Positions 24,258 through 32,226 of a stretch of 64,000 bases of DNA are shown here, in pieces. The stretch comes from an uncultured Aquimarina sp. GTDB lineage: Bacteria > Bacteroidota > Bacteroidia > Flavobacteriales > Flavobacteriaceae. Numbering within the stretch: the first letter of the stretch is position 1; every line of letters begins with the position of its first letter. The stretch is taken from contig NZ_CANLMP010000002.1 in the NCBI RefSeq assembly GCF_947492405.1, positions 682,001 to 746,000 on the forward strand, written 5' to 3'. The notes under the pieces are model-generated. The model was not told the DNA's origin and did not search any database. It saw only the letters and a list, made by a program, of their open reading frames with translations. The position numbers and the translations under genes were made by a program.

Positions 24258-25562
24258 ATGCAATCGAAAAAAATGTACAGTTATCAAATAAAATTTATAG
24301 CATTAGAAGACACAATTGGATTTGAATTAAAATCGCCCAATGAAAACGAAGTCGAAGAATTTGTTTACGATATTATATCAATATTTGCTACAGTAGACGA
24401 AAATGACAGACCATTAATTATCTCGTTACAAAACAACTCGCTTGAAAACAAAGTAGAGATAAGCAATTTCGTGTCTAAATACTGTGAAAAACTACCACAA
24501 TTAAATGCTTTAAAAGCTTTTTTCAACAAACTAAAAGATGACGACTCTTTCTTTTTCCTTCCAAATATTAAAATGGAACTTGCAGAAAGCACTAAATTAA
24601 GAGATTACCTGCGAGCATTAAAAGAAGGATTAGATTTTGAAGAACTTAATAGTCAAACGACAGAACTATTCGGAGATTTAATGGATAACTATACTTTAGG
24701 AGGTGTTGGCGATAAAAGAGTAGAAATAGGAGAAAAAAATAAATTACACAGAACTTGCAGATTTTGTGATAGGAAAAGTGATTTAACCACATTTGACAGC
24801 AAAGCTCATGCGATATCCGAAGCGCTTGGTAACAAGACAATTGTACTATATGAAGAATGTGATGAATGTAATAAGAGATTTAGTGAAACTATTGAATCTG
24901 ATATAGTTCAATACTTATCCCTTTTTAGAACAATATATGATGTAAAAGGAAAAAATAGAGGAAAAGGAAAAGGTGGTTCTAAAAAATTTAAAGGAAAAAA
25001 CTTCGATTTAAAAAATAACGGAAATGTTGAATTGTCGTTTCAAAGTGAAGATGATAGACCTATTAAAAATGATGAGGATTACAATATAAAATTAGAAGCA
25101 GAGCAACCAATTATATCTCAAAATATATACAAAGCTCTGTGTAAATATTACCTTTCAATAATTGACAAAAAACATTTGAAACATTTCAAAAAAACTATTG
25201 ATTGGATAAATGGTAAAATAGAAATTGATAGATTACCAAAAATTGCAGAAATGACTTCATATCATTCTTTTGCTATGCAGCCCAAATTAACTTACTTTTT
25301 ACGAAAAACAGAAGACAAAGAGATTCCATTTGCTATAGGAGAATTCTATTTCACTTGTAAAATATTTGCTTTCATAATTCCTTTATGCAGCCAAGATGAT
25401 AAAAACTTTTTAGAAGAAATTGAATATAAAAACTTTTGGAAAACATTTCGACATTTTGATAAAACTAAAGGTTGGGTTTTTAACGACTTCTCGAATAACA
25501 ATAAGAGAGATTTTACCATAAATTTGAATTTTGAATTAAAAGGAAAAAAAGCCAGCAAGTAA
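24258..25562 (+). CDS. HNH-type zinc-binding nuclease-like protein, cassette 7
   Basis: A 434-residue cytoplasmic protein. Its centre reads CRFCDRKSDLTTFDSKAHAI, then GNKTIVLYEECDECNKRFSE. This paired Cys arrangement (CxxC, AHAI, CDECN) is known from a group of HNH endonucleases and their relatives, many found near defence genes. The His of AHAI and the Cys pairs can hold zinc; the usual catalytic Asn-His of HNH is replaced by CNKRF. The N-terminal 150 residues and a Lys/Gly-rich linker (KGKGGSKKFKGKN) are unfamiliar. It is the largest cassette gene. Confidence 0.65.
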   Translation: MQSKKMYSYQIKFIALEDTIGFELKSPNENEVEEFVYDIISIFATVDENDRPLIISLQNNSLENKVEISNFVSKYCEKLPQLNALKAFFNKLKDDDSFFFLPNIKMELAESTKLRDYLRALKEGLDFEELNSQTTELFGDLMDNYTLGGVGDKRVEIGEKNKLHRTCRFCDRKSDLTTFDSKAHAISEALGNKTIVLYEECDECNKRFSETIESDIVQYLSLFRTIYDVKGKNRGKGKGGSKKFKGKNFDLKNNGNVELSFQSEDDRPIKNDEDYNIKLEAEQPIISQNIYKALCKYYLSIIDKKHLKHFKKTIDWINGKIEIDRLPKIAEMTSYHSFAMQPKLTYFLRKTEDKEIPFAIGEFYFTCKIFAFIIPLCSQDDKNFLEEIEYKNFWKTFRHFDKTKGWVFNDFSNNNKRDFTINLNFELKGKKASK

Positions 25563-25596
25563 CAATGGCTCCTGTGTAAAAGTCCTTTTCTAAGTC

Positions 25597-25615
25597 ATAG
25601 TATAAAAATACGATG
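25597..25615 (+). repeat. Junction motif copy 8 (diverged)
   Basis: ATAGTATAAAAATACGATG retains AGT, the A-rich centre and ACGATG, with the last three bases as the ATG of the next gene. It lies 34 bases after the upstream stop. Confidence 0.45.
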
Positions 25616-25882
25616 AGAAATAAAATAAGTACGGATTTAATACCGTATAAAAACGATGTCCATCATAGTAAAGATAATTGGCCTTCTCCTGAAGCTTATA
25701 TAATGTGTATTGCAAAGGAGTTTTTGGATAATCATAATCACCATGGCTTTTTAGACTTATATTTTGATAGTGAGGAACAAGTGTTTTTTGTTTATGATAA
25801 AACTTCCGAAGAATTATTACAAGAAGATATTACCAATATTATGAGAAAATTAGATGAATATATTGAAAATTTAAAAGTTTAG
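25613..25882 (+). CDS. Small acidic immunity-like protein, cassette 8
   Basis: 89 residues, acidic, no signal peptide. It reads ISTDLIPYKNDVHHSKDNWP, then LYFDSEEQVFFVYDKTSEEL and ends in a helix YIENLKV. Small acidic cytoplasmic proteins with such strand-helix layout are typical of immunity proteins, but no named Imm family was recognised. The start is given by a junction motif and the last codons (AAA GTT TAG) fall on the next copy. Confidence 0.6.
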   Translation: MRNKISTDLIPYKNDVHHSKDNWPSPEAYIMCIAKEFLDNHNHHGFLDLYFDSEEQVFFVYDKTSEELLQEDITNIMRKLDEYIENLKV

Positions 25883-25893
25883 ATAAACGATAG
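25874..25893 (+). repeat. Junction motif copy 9 (diverged)
   Basis: AAAGTTTAGATAAACGATAG encodes the Lys-Val-stop of the upstream gene and keeps the AAACGAT end. The next gene starts 94 bases further on. Confidence 0.55.
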
Positions 25894-25953
25894 ATATTGC
25901 AATCTTGTAGGAAGTACTTAATTACTACGTAAAAAGGTTGCGTACAAGCATGA

Positions 25954-25961
25954 TATTTTTG
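25954..25961 (+). promoter_or_regulatory. -7 box inside a cassette gap
   Basis: TATTTTTG fits TAnnTTTG and lies 25 bases before the ATG at 25987, so this gene may have its own promoter. No -33 element at the right distance is seen. Confidence 0.35.
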
Positions 25962-25986
25962 TTTTAAAGATTTAAAAACCTATCGT

Positions 25987-26460
25987 ATGGATCAAAAAAT
26001 AAAGAAAAATATCAGAATTATAGCAGAGAAAAATAACTGCACTATTTTATATAATTCTAATTCTTTAACCATCATTGATTCGATGAACTCAATTCAGATA
26101 GCCCAGAACAACAAATATGAATTTGATCTGGTGTATAATATTATTAAAGACATTATACAGATAAAAGTTCCTATTGAAGAAATTTATGACGTTTTATTGG
26201 AATTGTTGCGGAGAATTGATCTAAATAAAATAAAACTAAAAACGGGGGTGTTAATACAGCTTATAGATTGGATAAAAGAAGAGGGGGTGTCCGCTAAAGA
26301 TAATTTGGAGAAGCTGAAAATGGATTTAAAAATTAAATCAATTGAGTACAGGCATTTAGGTGGTAATAGAATAGAAGCAGAATATTATAAAGGCTTACTT
26401 ATATTGTCAGATGATCTTTGCTGGAATAAATCCAATATAATTGAAATTAAAGTTCAATAA
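25987..26460 (+). CDS. Cytoplasmic immunity-like protein, cassette 9
   Basis: 157 residues without signal peptide, starting MDQKIKKNIRIIAEKNNC and ending in ...IIEIKVQ-stop. The pattern of alternating strands and helices with DLVYNIIKDIIQIKVPIEEI resembles immunity proteins, though no family was recognised. Its first codons (ATGGATCAAAAAA) are the same as those of the next gene (cassette 10). The Lys-Val-Gln-stop end is provided by a junction motif. Confidence 0.6.
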   Translation: MDQKIKKNIRIIAEKNNCTILYNSNSLTIIDSMNSIQIAQNNKYEFDLVYNIIKDIIQIKVPIEEIYDVLLELLRRIDLNKIKLKTGVLIQLIDWIKEEGVSAKDNLEKLKMDLKIKSIEYRHLGGNRIEAEYYKGLLILSDDLCWNKSNIIEIKVQ

Positions 26461-26467
26461 AACGATT
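26449..26467 (+). repeat. Junction motif copy 10 (exact core)
   Basis: AAAGTTCAATAAAACGATT encodes Lys-Val-Gln-stop of the upstream gene. It is not followed by a start codon; the next ATG is about 130 bases away, so the motif is not simply a translation start signal. Confidence 0.75.
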
Positions 26468-26599
26468 CGTTAAATCTATTTTAATATTAAATTTCTTTTG
26501 ATAAAAACATATTTTATATAACTCAATTTTAATACTTTATGTTAATACATGGGGATTGCTTAGTTTCGTTGATATAAATATTAAACTGATACTATAAAT

Positions 26600-26941
26600 A
26601 TGGATCAAAAAACTAAAGAAGCTATAGAAAATAGTCTGAATAAAAAGCGTAAAGATGATTTGTCAATTATATTAGAAGATCTTAAAAGATTTCCAGATTT
26701 TATGTCAGACGAGGATATAGCAACTTACCAAAATAAATTAGGTTATAAAATCTACAATTCTAGGTTAGAATATATTAGAACTTTTAGTGAAGAAACCCCA
26801 TTGAAGGGACTAAAAGAAATACCTAAAGATGATATGAATTTATTCATTAATATTTGGGCAATGCAAACAAAGATTAACCTAGAATATGAAGATAAATACA
26901 ATTCTGAAGTCAAAAATTTATGGAATAATAAAGTTCAATAA
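26600..26941 (+). CDS. Small cytoplasmic protein, cassette 10
   Basis: 113 residues, helical and charged: MDQKTKEAIENSLNKKRKDD, then DLKRFPDFMSDEDIATYQNK and a C-terminus LWNNKVQ-stop. The segment MSDEDIATYQNKLGYKIYNS looks like a helical core. No family was recognised. It shares its first codons with cassette 9 and its last three with cassettes 1 and 9, all of which are set by the junction motif. Confidence 0.55.
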   Translation: MDQKTKEAIENSLNKKRKDDLSIILEDLKRFPDFMSDEDIATYQNKLGYKIYNSRLEYIRTFSEETPLKGLKEIPKDDMNLFINIWAMQTKINLEYEDKYNSEVKNLWNNKVQ

Positions 26942-26948
26942 AACGATC
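26930..26948 (+). repeat. Junction motif copy 11 (exact core)
   Basis: AAAGTTCAATAAAACGATC again encodes Lys-Val-Gln-stop of the upstream gene. The next ATG is 79 bases away and has its own promoter box. Confidence 0.75.
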
Positions 26949-27008
26949 TCTATAGAATTATGATACAAATAAAATTTAATTGCGTAAAATGACTGCGTAG
27001 TTTGAAAA

Positions 27009-27016
27009 TAAATTTG
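27009..27016 (+). promoter_or_regulatory. -7 box of cassette 11
   Basis: TAAATTTG matches TAnnTTTG and lies ten bases before the ATG at 27027. Confidence 0.4.
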
Positions 27017-27026
27017 TCAAAAAAAC

Positions 27027-27527
27027 ATGAAACTAATTCAAGAAGGCGCTTTTATATCAGAAATATTTTTCCACGCTGATATTGTATCACATGCTTATGA
27101 GCGTTTAAAAAAATCGGCAGTAGCATCTGATTATATTGGAGTATGGTCAGCTATTCAATCTATTTTAATTTCGACAAGTAACATTTCCAAAATTCTCTGG
27201 CCACAAAGTAAATATGCAGAAAGAGGTAAAGAACTTAGGAAGCTCCTGAAAGTTGATTCTAATTGTGTTTTGAAAAGCAGGAAGTTCAGAAATAAATTTG
27301 AACACTATGATGAATTGATAAGTGATTTTTTTGAGGACAAAAATATCGACTCTTATACTGATTTTGCTATGAATCCATCCTTACGTTCATTAGGAATGGA
27401 ATCTTGTCATAGAGGATATAACTCTTACAATAATACTATTGTTATTCATGGAGAAATTCTAGAATTAGATAGCATAATAGACAATGCAAAAGAAATAAAA
27501 CTTAAGTGTAAAAGCTTATTCATTTAA
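27027..27527 (+). CDS. Cytoplasmic protein of unknown function, cassette 11
   Basis: 166 residues, mostly helical, without signal peptide. It contains FRNKFEHYDELISDFFEDKN, a pattern seen in helical proteins related to HEPN/MNT partners (R-N-x-x-E-H), but the classical RxxxxH motif is not clear here. No confident family. It follows junction motif copy 11 and has its own -7 box. A fragment of the motif (AAAGTTCAA, 27564) lies 37 bases behind its stop. Confidence 0.55.
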   Translation: MKLIQEGAFISEIFFHADIVSHAYERLKKSAVASDYIGVWSAIQSILISTSNISKILWPQSKYAERGKELRKLLKVDSNCVLKSRKFRNKFEHYDELISDFFEDKNIDSYTDFAMNPSLRSLGMESCHRGYNSYNNTIVIHGEILELDSIIDNAKEIKLKCKSLFI

Positions 27528-27649
27528 ATAGGGTAAAAAATATTAAACCCACTAACAAAATTAAAAGTTCAAACTTATTCTATTAGTAAATCTTTGCTTT
27601 ATCTATCTAGATAATATTATTTTTGATTTCAATTTTAAACTTATTAATT

Positions 27650-28018
27650 ATGTCTAGAAATATATTTTATTTCTTTTTTATCACAATCATAGTTTCTGGA
27701 TGTAGTGAAAATTTTAAATTTTACACAAAAGTGATAAATGACGTTAATTCCAAATATAAATTTAATACTATAGAATCAGACTATGACGACCTCTCCGCTT
27801 CGTTTTATTTTATAGATGTAGCACACGATAATTTATCAATGAATGAAATGCAGTCTCTTGCCATTAACATTAATGAGTATATTATCAATAAATATCCTAA
27901 AATTGATAGTTTAAAATTCAGGAATTATATCTTTTCTGGTGCTGGAGGTTTTGAAGTAGCAGAATTTACCATAGACCAAAATAAAAAATTAGTTAAGTCG
28001 AACAGAATGTTGGATTAA
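27650..28018 (+). CDS. Small lipoprotein of unknown function
   Basis: From the ATG at 27650 the product has 122 residues with a lipobox (IIVSGC, Cys about residue 18). An in-frame ATG 27 bases upstream would make an unusual signal sequence and is not preferred. The mature part is acidic (SDYDDLSASFYFIDVAHDNL) with a strand-rich middle and no recognised domain. It is the last gene before the tRNA-Leu that bounds the island. Confidence 0.65.
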   Translation: MSRNIFYFFFITIIVSGCSENFKFYTKVINDVNSKYKFNTIESDYDDLSASFYFIDVAHDNLSMNEMQSLAININEYIINKYPKIDSLKFRNYIFSGAGGFEVAEFTIDQNKKLVKSNRMLD

Positions 28019-28406
28019 ATATATGCTCAATATTTTTTTCTTGTTCGAATTTACTTAGTCATATATTAAACCAATTTTATTATTATCTAATATTGGAAAT
28101 AAATAAAAGAGATGGAAAATTATTACGATAGAAATATTTTTCTTTTTCAATATTCGATAAATCTCTTTTTTTTCAATGTATTCCTCCATTGGTTCAAAAC
28201 AAACCAGGGGTTTCCTTTATTTAGTCAAACAAACTCAGTAATAGCAAGGGTTAACATTCTTTATTAAAAATATTTCATTCCTACTCTATTTTATCAAAAT
28301 GTTGAAACTATGTTGAAACCAGCAGCAAATTAAACTATTCACACAGAAGACAAGAAACGATCAAAAACAAAATAATCCTTTGAAAATCAAAGAGTTATTT
28401 ATATTG
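28019..28406. other. Intergenic stretch between the island and tRNA-Leu
   Basis: No gene is seen. AAAAGAGAT (28105-28113) pairs with ATCTCTTTT (28161-28169) before a T tract, a possible weak terminator for the lipoprotein gene. The rest, next to the 3' end of the tRNA, is AT-rich and would hold the attachment site of an integrated element; no repeat of the tRNA 3' end was found by eye elsewhere in the window. Confidence 0.35.
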
Positions 28407-28488
28407 TACTCAAGGCGGGAATCGAACCCGCACGTCTTGCGACATTGGATTTTGAATCCAACGTGTCTACCAATTCCACCACTTGAGC
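28407..28488 (-). tRNA. tRNA-Leu (anticodon CAA)
   Basis: On the minus strand the 82-base unit folds as a class II tRNA. It has a GCTCAAG/CTTGAGT acceptor stem, the D arm GGTGGAATTGGTAGACA, the anticodon stem GTTGGATT-CAA-AATCCAAT, a long variable arm (TGTCGCAAGACGTG) and T arm GCGGGTTCGATTCCCGC. The anticodon is CAA. CCA is not encoded. Its 3' end points into the accessory region. Confidence 0.93.
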
Positions 28489-28582
28489 TTTCATAAGTAA
28501 ATCGGACGGCAAAATTAAAAAAATAATTGATCACATCCATTAAATAAGTAATAAAATAAGGGTAAGAGTAGAAATAAATTTT

Positions 28583-28590
28583 TAAATTTG
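28583..28590 (+). promoter_or_regulatory. -7 box of prs
   Basis: TAAATTTG, followed by CACC, matches TAnnTTTG 55 bases before the prs ATG. It marks the restart of core genome transcription after the tRNA. Confidence 0.5.
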
Positions 28591-28644
28591 CACCTTGTTT
28601 TTAGAAAATAAGTTTTAACTCATTACAAAACAACAATTTACCTT

Positions 28645-29586
28645 ATGCCTAATTCAATTACAGAAGCAAAATTTTTTGCGTGTAACCAAAGTACAGAACT
28701 AGCAGAAAAGATAGTATCCGCGTATGGGGCAAAATTAGGTAATGTAATTACATCAACATATAGTGATGGCGAGTTTCAACCTTCTTTTGAAGAGTCTGTA
28801 AGAGGATCTAGAGTCTTTATAATTGGATCAACACATCCTAGTTCTGACCATTTAATGGAAATGTTATTAATGTTGGATGCAGCAAAAAGAGCTTCAGCAA
28901 GACATATTACGGCAGTATTACCATATTACGGATGGGCACGTCAAGACAGAAAAGATAAACCAAGAGTTCCCATTGCAGCAAAATTAATTGCAAAAATGCT
29001 GGAAACTGCAGGCGCAACAAGAATCATAACTATGGATTTGCATGCAGATCAGATTCAAGGGTTTTTCGAGAAACCTGTAGATCACTTATTTGCATCCACT
29101 ATATTTTTACCATACTTACAATCGCTAAACCTGGACGATCTTACTATAGCTTCTCCGGATATGGGTGGTTCTAAAAGAGCATATGCATATTCTAAAGCGT
29201 TACAAAGTGATGTAGTAATCTGCTATAAGCAACGTGCTAAAGCCAATGTAATTTCTCATATGGAATTGATTGGAGATGTAACAGGTAAAAATGTTGTACT
29301 AGTAGATGATATGGTAGATACTGCAGGAACACTAACTAAGGCTGCAGACCTAATGATAGAAAGAGGCGCAAAAAGTGTAAGAGCAATTTGTACACATCCT
29401 ATTCTTTCTGGAAACGCTTACGAAAAATTAAAAAACTCTAAACTAGAAGAATTAATCGTTACTGATTCTATTCCTCTAAAACAAGAAAGTGAAAAAATTA
29501 GAGTGATTACTTGTGCAAATTTATTTGCAGATGTTATGAATAGAGTTCATAACAATAAGTCTATCAGCTCTAAGTTTATAATGTAA
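28645..29586 (+). CDS. prs: Ribose-phosphate pyrophosphokinase
   Basis: 313 residues, full length for the family. It makes PRPP from ribose 5-phosphate and ATP for nucleotide, His and Trp synthesis in the cytoplasm. Visible signatures are DGEFQPSFEESVRG, LPYYGWARQDRKDKPR (ATP site), DLHADQIQGFF, and VVLVDDMVDTAGTL, the PRPP-binding loop. It is followed 26 bp later by the L25 gene, an arrangement common in Bacteroidetes. Confidence 0.97.
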   Translation: MPNSITEAKFFACNQSTELAEKIVSAYGAKLGNVITSTYSDGEFQPSFEESVRGSRVFIIGSTHPSSDHLMEMLLMLDAAKRASARHITAVLPYYGWARQDRKDKPRVPIAAKLIAKMLETAGATRIITMDLHADQIQGFFEKPVDHLFASTIFLPYLQSLNLDDLTIASPDMGGSKRAYAYSKALQSDVVICYKQRAKANVISHMELIGDVTGKNVVLVDDMVDTAGTLTKAADLMIERGAKSVRAICTHPILSGNAYEKLKNSKLEELIVTDSIPLKQESEKIRVITCANLFADVMNRVHNNKSISSKFIM

Positions 29587-29612
29587 ATTAATAACTATTA
29601 ATATATTTTAAA

Positions 29613-30236
29613 ATGAAGTCATTAACAATCAATGCATCTCAAAGAGAAAGCGTAGGCAAGAAAGCGACAAAAGCCTTACGTAATGCTGGACAGGTACCTT
29701 GTGTTATTTACGGTGGAGACACTATTGTACACTTTGCAGCACCAGAAATTGCTTTCAAAAATTTAGTGTACACTCCAGACGTTCATACCGTGGTAATAGC
29801 GTTGGATAATGGTACAAAGATAAATGCTATCCTACAGGATATTCAATTTCACCCTGTAACTGATAGAATCTTACACATCGATTTTATTCAGATTTTTGAT
29901 GACAAACCGATCACCATTGCTCTTCCTTTCAAAACAACAGGAAATTCTAAAGGTGTTCGTAATGGTGGTGTTTTACGTTTTAACCTAAGACGTATTACTG
30001 TAAAAGGATTAGCTTCTAAATTACCAGACCTGATCGAAGGAGATATTACCAACCTAAAAATAGGAAACAAATTATATGTTACGGATGTAGCTAGTGAGGA
30101 TTTTACAATTCTACACCCAGAAAACACGGTAATTTGTATGGTGAAAACTTCTCGTACTGCTGTTGAAGATGATGATGATGAAGAAGAAACTGAAGGAGAA
30201 GCACCAGCTGCAGAAGCACCAGCTGCTGAGGCTTAA
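29613..30236 (+). CDS. rplY: 50S ribosomal protein L25/general stress protein Ctc
   Basis: A 207-residue long-form L25 (Ctc). The N-terminal domain ([28 protein letters not shown]) binds 5S rRNA, and the C-terminal TL5 domain carries [20 protein letters not shown]. The tail is acidic and ends in an Ala/Glu-rich low-complexity stretch ([20 protein letters not shown]). A strong hairpin terminator follows. Confidence 0.96.
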   Translation: MKSLTINASQRESVGKKATKALRNAGQVPCVIYGGDTIVHFAAPEIAFKNLVYTPDVHTVVIALDNGTKINAILQDIQFHPVTDRILHIDFIQIFDDKPITIALPFKTTGNSKGVRNGGVLRFNLRRITVKGLASKLPDLIEGDITNLKIGNKLYVTDVASEDFTILHPENTVICMVKTSRTAVEDDDDEEETEGEAPAAEAPAAEA

Positions 30237-30261
30237 TCTTTTCTGTATAAAGAAAACAATC

Positions 30262-30299
30262 AAAAAGCATTCTGATTTTATTTTCAGAGTGCTTTTTTT
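30262..30299 (+). terminator. Terminator of the prs-rplY unit
   Basis: AAAGCATTCTGA and TCAGAGTGCTTT pair with one G-T, around a short T-rich loop, and run into a T tract. It lies 25 bases after the rplY stop. Confidence 0.85.
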
Positions 30300-30318
30300 A
30301 TTTTTACAAGGATTTTGG

Positions 30319-30436
30319 GATGGCGTTCCCTCCGTTTCACTTCGGTCGGGCTATTCACTGTATCTTTTCTAATTGGCACCCTTCGACTACGCTCAGGGTA
30401 CAAATTTAAAAAGGATGCCGCTACTATCCCTAACGC
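30319..30436 (-). repeat. Dispersed roughly 120-bp repeat, copy A
   Basis: On the minus strand this reads GGGATAGTAGCGGCATCCTT, then a hairpin region with CCCTGAGCGTAGTCGAAGGG, then GATACAGTGAATAGCCCGACC. The same order of blocks occurs in copy B at 41481-41602, in the opposite orientation. It lies between the rplY terminator and pth. Confidence 0.75.
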
Positions 30437-30451
30437 AAAACCAATACATAT

Positions 30452-31084
30452 ATGCTTTCTATTTTCAGAAAATGGTTTTCAAAAAAAGATGAAAAGGAAG
30501 AAACTCAAGAAGAACTTATGAAAAAATTTCTTGTTGTAGGTCTTGGTAACATAGGACCTAAATACCACAATACACGTCATAATATAGGATTTAGAATCCT
30601 GGATGCATTGGCAAAAGAAGAAAGCCTGTCTTTCGAAACCGAAAAATTAGGAGACCTCACGACTTACAAATACAAAGGACGTACGATATTATTACTAAAA
30701 CCAAACACCTATATGAATCTCAGCGGAAAAGCTGTTAGATATTGGTTAACAAAAGAAAAAGTTCCTCTCGAAAATCTTTTGATCATTACCGACGATATCA
30801 ATCTATCTTTTGGCACTATTAGACTAAAAGCAAAAGGTAGTGCAGGTGGACATAATGGACTAAAGGATATCGAAGCTCAACTAAATACCTCCAAATACTG
30901 CAGATTTAGGTTTGGTGTTGGAGCAGAATTTAGTAAAGGCAGACAGGTTGATTACGTTTTAGGAGAATGGGATTCTGAAGAAGAAGCTACTATGCCGGAA
31001 CGATTAGACAAAGGAATTGCACTGATCAAATCTTTTGCAACTGCAGGATTAGCGAATACTATGAATACCTTTAACGGAAAATAA
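30452..31084 (+). CDS. pth: Peptidyl-tRNA hydrolase
   Basis: The 210-residue protein releases tRNA from peptidyl-tRNA that dropped off ribosomes. The core has VVGLGNIGPKYHNTRHNIGF with the catalytic His, LLLKPNTYMNLSG, and GSAGGHNGLKDIEAQL. The first 22 residues (LSIFRKWFSKKDEKEETQEE) are an N-terminal extension common in flavobacterial Pth; a start at the internal ATG 30518 would give the classical length. It lies directly behind a dispersed repeat. Confidence 0.94.
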   Translation: MLSIFRKWFSKKDEKEETQEELMKKFLVVGLGNIGPKYHNTRHNIGFRILDALAKEESLSFETEKLGDLTTYKYKGRTILLLKPNTYMNLSGKAVRYWLTKEKVPLENLLIITDDINLSFGTIRLKAKGSAGGHNGLKDIEAQLNTSKYCRFRFGVGAEFSKGRQVDYVLGEWDSEEEATMPERLDKGIALIKSFATAGLANTMNTFNGK

Positions 31085-31293
31085 GTAGTAGATCTCACAA
31101 CATTTCATTAATTTTATAGCTAACAATTTTTAATACATAACCAACGTATTAAGAGTCAAATAAACCTAGATTACAATAAATGGTTTTACAAAAATCAGTC
31201 TTCTTGAAACGAAATACACCTATCGCATCGACATTAATTACAGTGTATAGTAATGAATTCCTTCTGACAATCGAAAATAAATAAAGACGAAGG

Positions 31294-32226
31294 ATGAAAC
31301 GCTATACAGATGCCAAAACATATGATAATCAAACACCATCGGTTGTTACCATTGGAACTTTTGATGGAGTTCATATTGGACATAAAAAAATAATCGAAAG
31401 ATTGGTCGAAGCCGCAAAACGAAACAATCTGGAGTCCGTAATTCTCACCTTTTTTCCTCATCCTAGAATGGTTTTGCAAAAGGATACAAATATCAAGCTG
31501 ATTAATACTATCGAAGAACGAATACAGATATTAGAAAAAACAGGATTAGATAGTTTAGTAATCCATCCTTTTACCAAAGAATTCTCTCGCCTTTCGGCCA
31601 AGGAATATGTAGAGGAAATGTTAGTTAACAGATTAAATCTACGTCACGTAATTATTGGCTATGACCACCGTTTCGGACGTAATCGTAATTCTAATATTAC
31701 TGATCTAGCTTCTTTTGGTATTCAGAATGATTTTACGGTAGAAGAAATCTCAAAACAAGACATAGACGATGTAGCTGTTAGTTCTACTAAAATTCGTGAA
31801 GCATTACTTGATGGAGATATTATAAAAGCTAACAGGTATTTGGGGTATAATTTTATGCTTACAGGAAAAATAATAAAAGGAAAAGAACTAGGGCGCAAAT
31901 TAGAATACCCAACTGCAAACCTACATATTGAAGAAGATTATAAACTCATTCCAAAAAAAGGAGTATACGTGGTAAAATCTCAAATCAATAATAAAACATA
32001 TTTTGGGATGATGAATATTGGTAATAATCCAACTGTAAATGGAACACATCAAACCATCGAAACTCATTTCTTTGACGCTTCATTTAACTTATATGAAAAA
32101 AAGATTCAAATCGAGATGCTCATACGGATTAGAGATGAGAAAAAATTTGACTCTATAGAAGCTTTAAAAAATGCCATGCAGGAGGATGAAGATTTTTCTA
32201 GAGATTATATAAATTCTATGGTATGA
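31294..32226 (+). CDS. ribF: Bifunctional riboflavin kinase/FAD synthetase
   Basis: 310 residues. The N-terminal FAD synthetase domain shows VTIGTFDGVHIGHKKII and DHRFGRNRNSN; the C-terminal riboflavin kinase domain shows LGRKLEYPTANL and the GVYVVK and MNIGNNPTVNG segments. It converts riboflavin to FMN and FAD. Its stop overlaps the start of the HTTM gene as ATGA, so the two are coupled. Confidence 0.96.
   Translation: MKRYTDAKTYDNQTPSVVTIGTFDGVHIGHKKIIERLVEAAKRNNLESVILTFFPHPRMVLQKDTNIKLINTIEERIQILEKTGLDSLVIHPFTKEFSRLSAKEYVEEMLVNRLNLRHVIIGYDHRFGRNRNSNITDLASFGIQNDFTVEEISKQDIDDVAVSSTKIREALLDGDIIKANRYLGYNFMLTGKIIKGKELGRKLEYPTANLHIEEDYKLIPKKGVYVVKSQINNKTYFGMMNIGNNPTVNGTHQTIETHFFDASFNLYEKKIQIEMLIRIRDEKKFDSIEALKNAMQEDEDFSRDYINSMV

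Noticed and set aside
21635..26948. Classical integron attC sites
   Set aside because: The junction motif lacks the GTTRRRY/RYYYAAC boxes and a common long hairpin, so the array is described as integron-like only.
27564..27580. AAAGTTCAAACTTATTC as a complete motif copy
   Set aside because: Only the first nine bases agree with the consensus; it may be a remnant but is not counted.
30163..30521. Short frames across the acidic end of rplY and the dispersed repeat
   Set aside because: They come from the GAT/GAA codon run of rplY in another phase and from the repeat itself; no support as genes.
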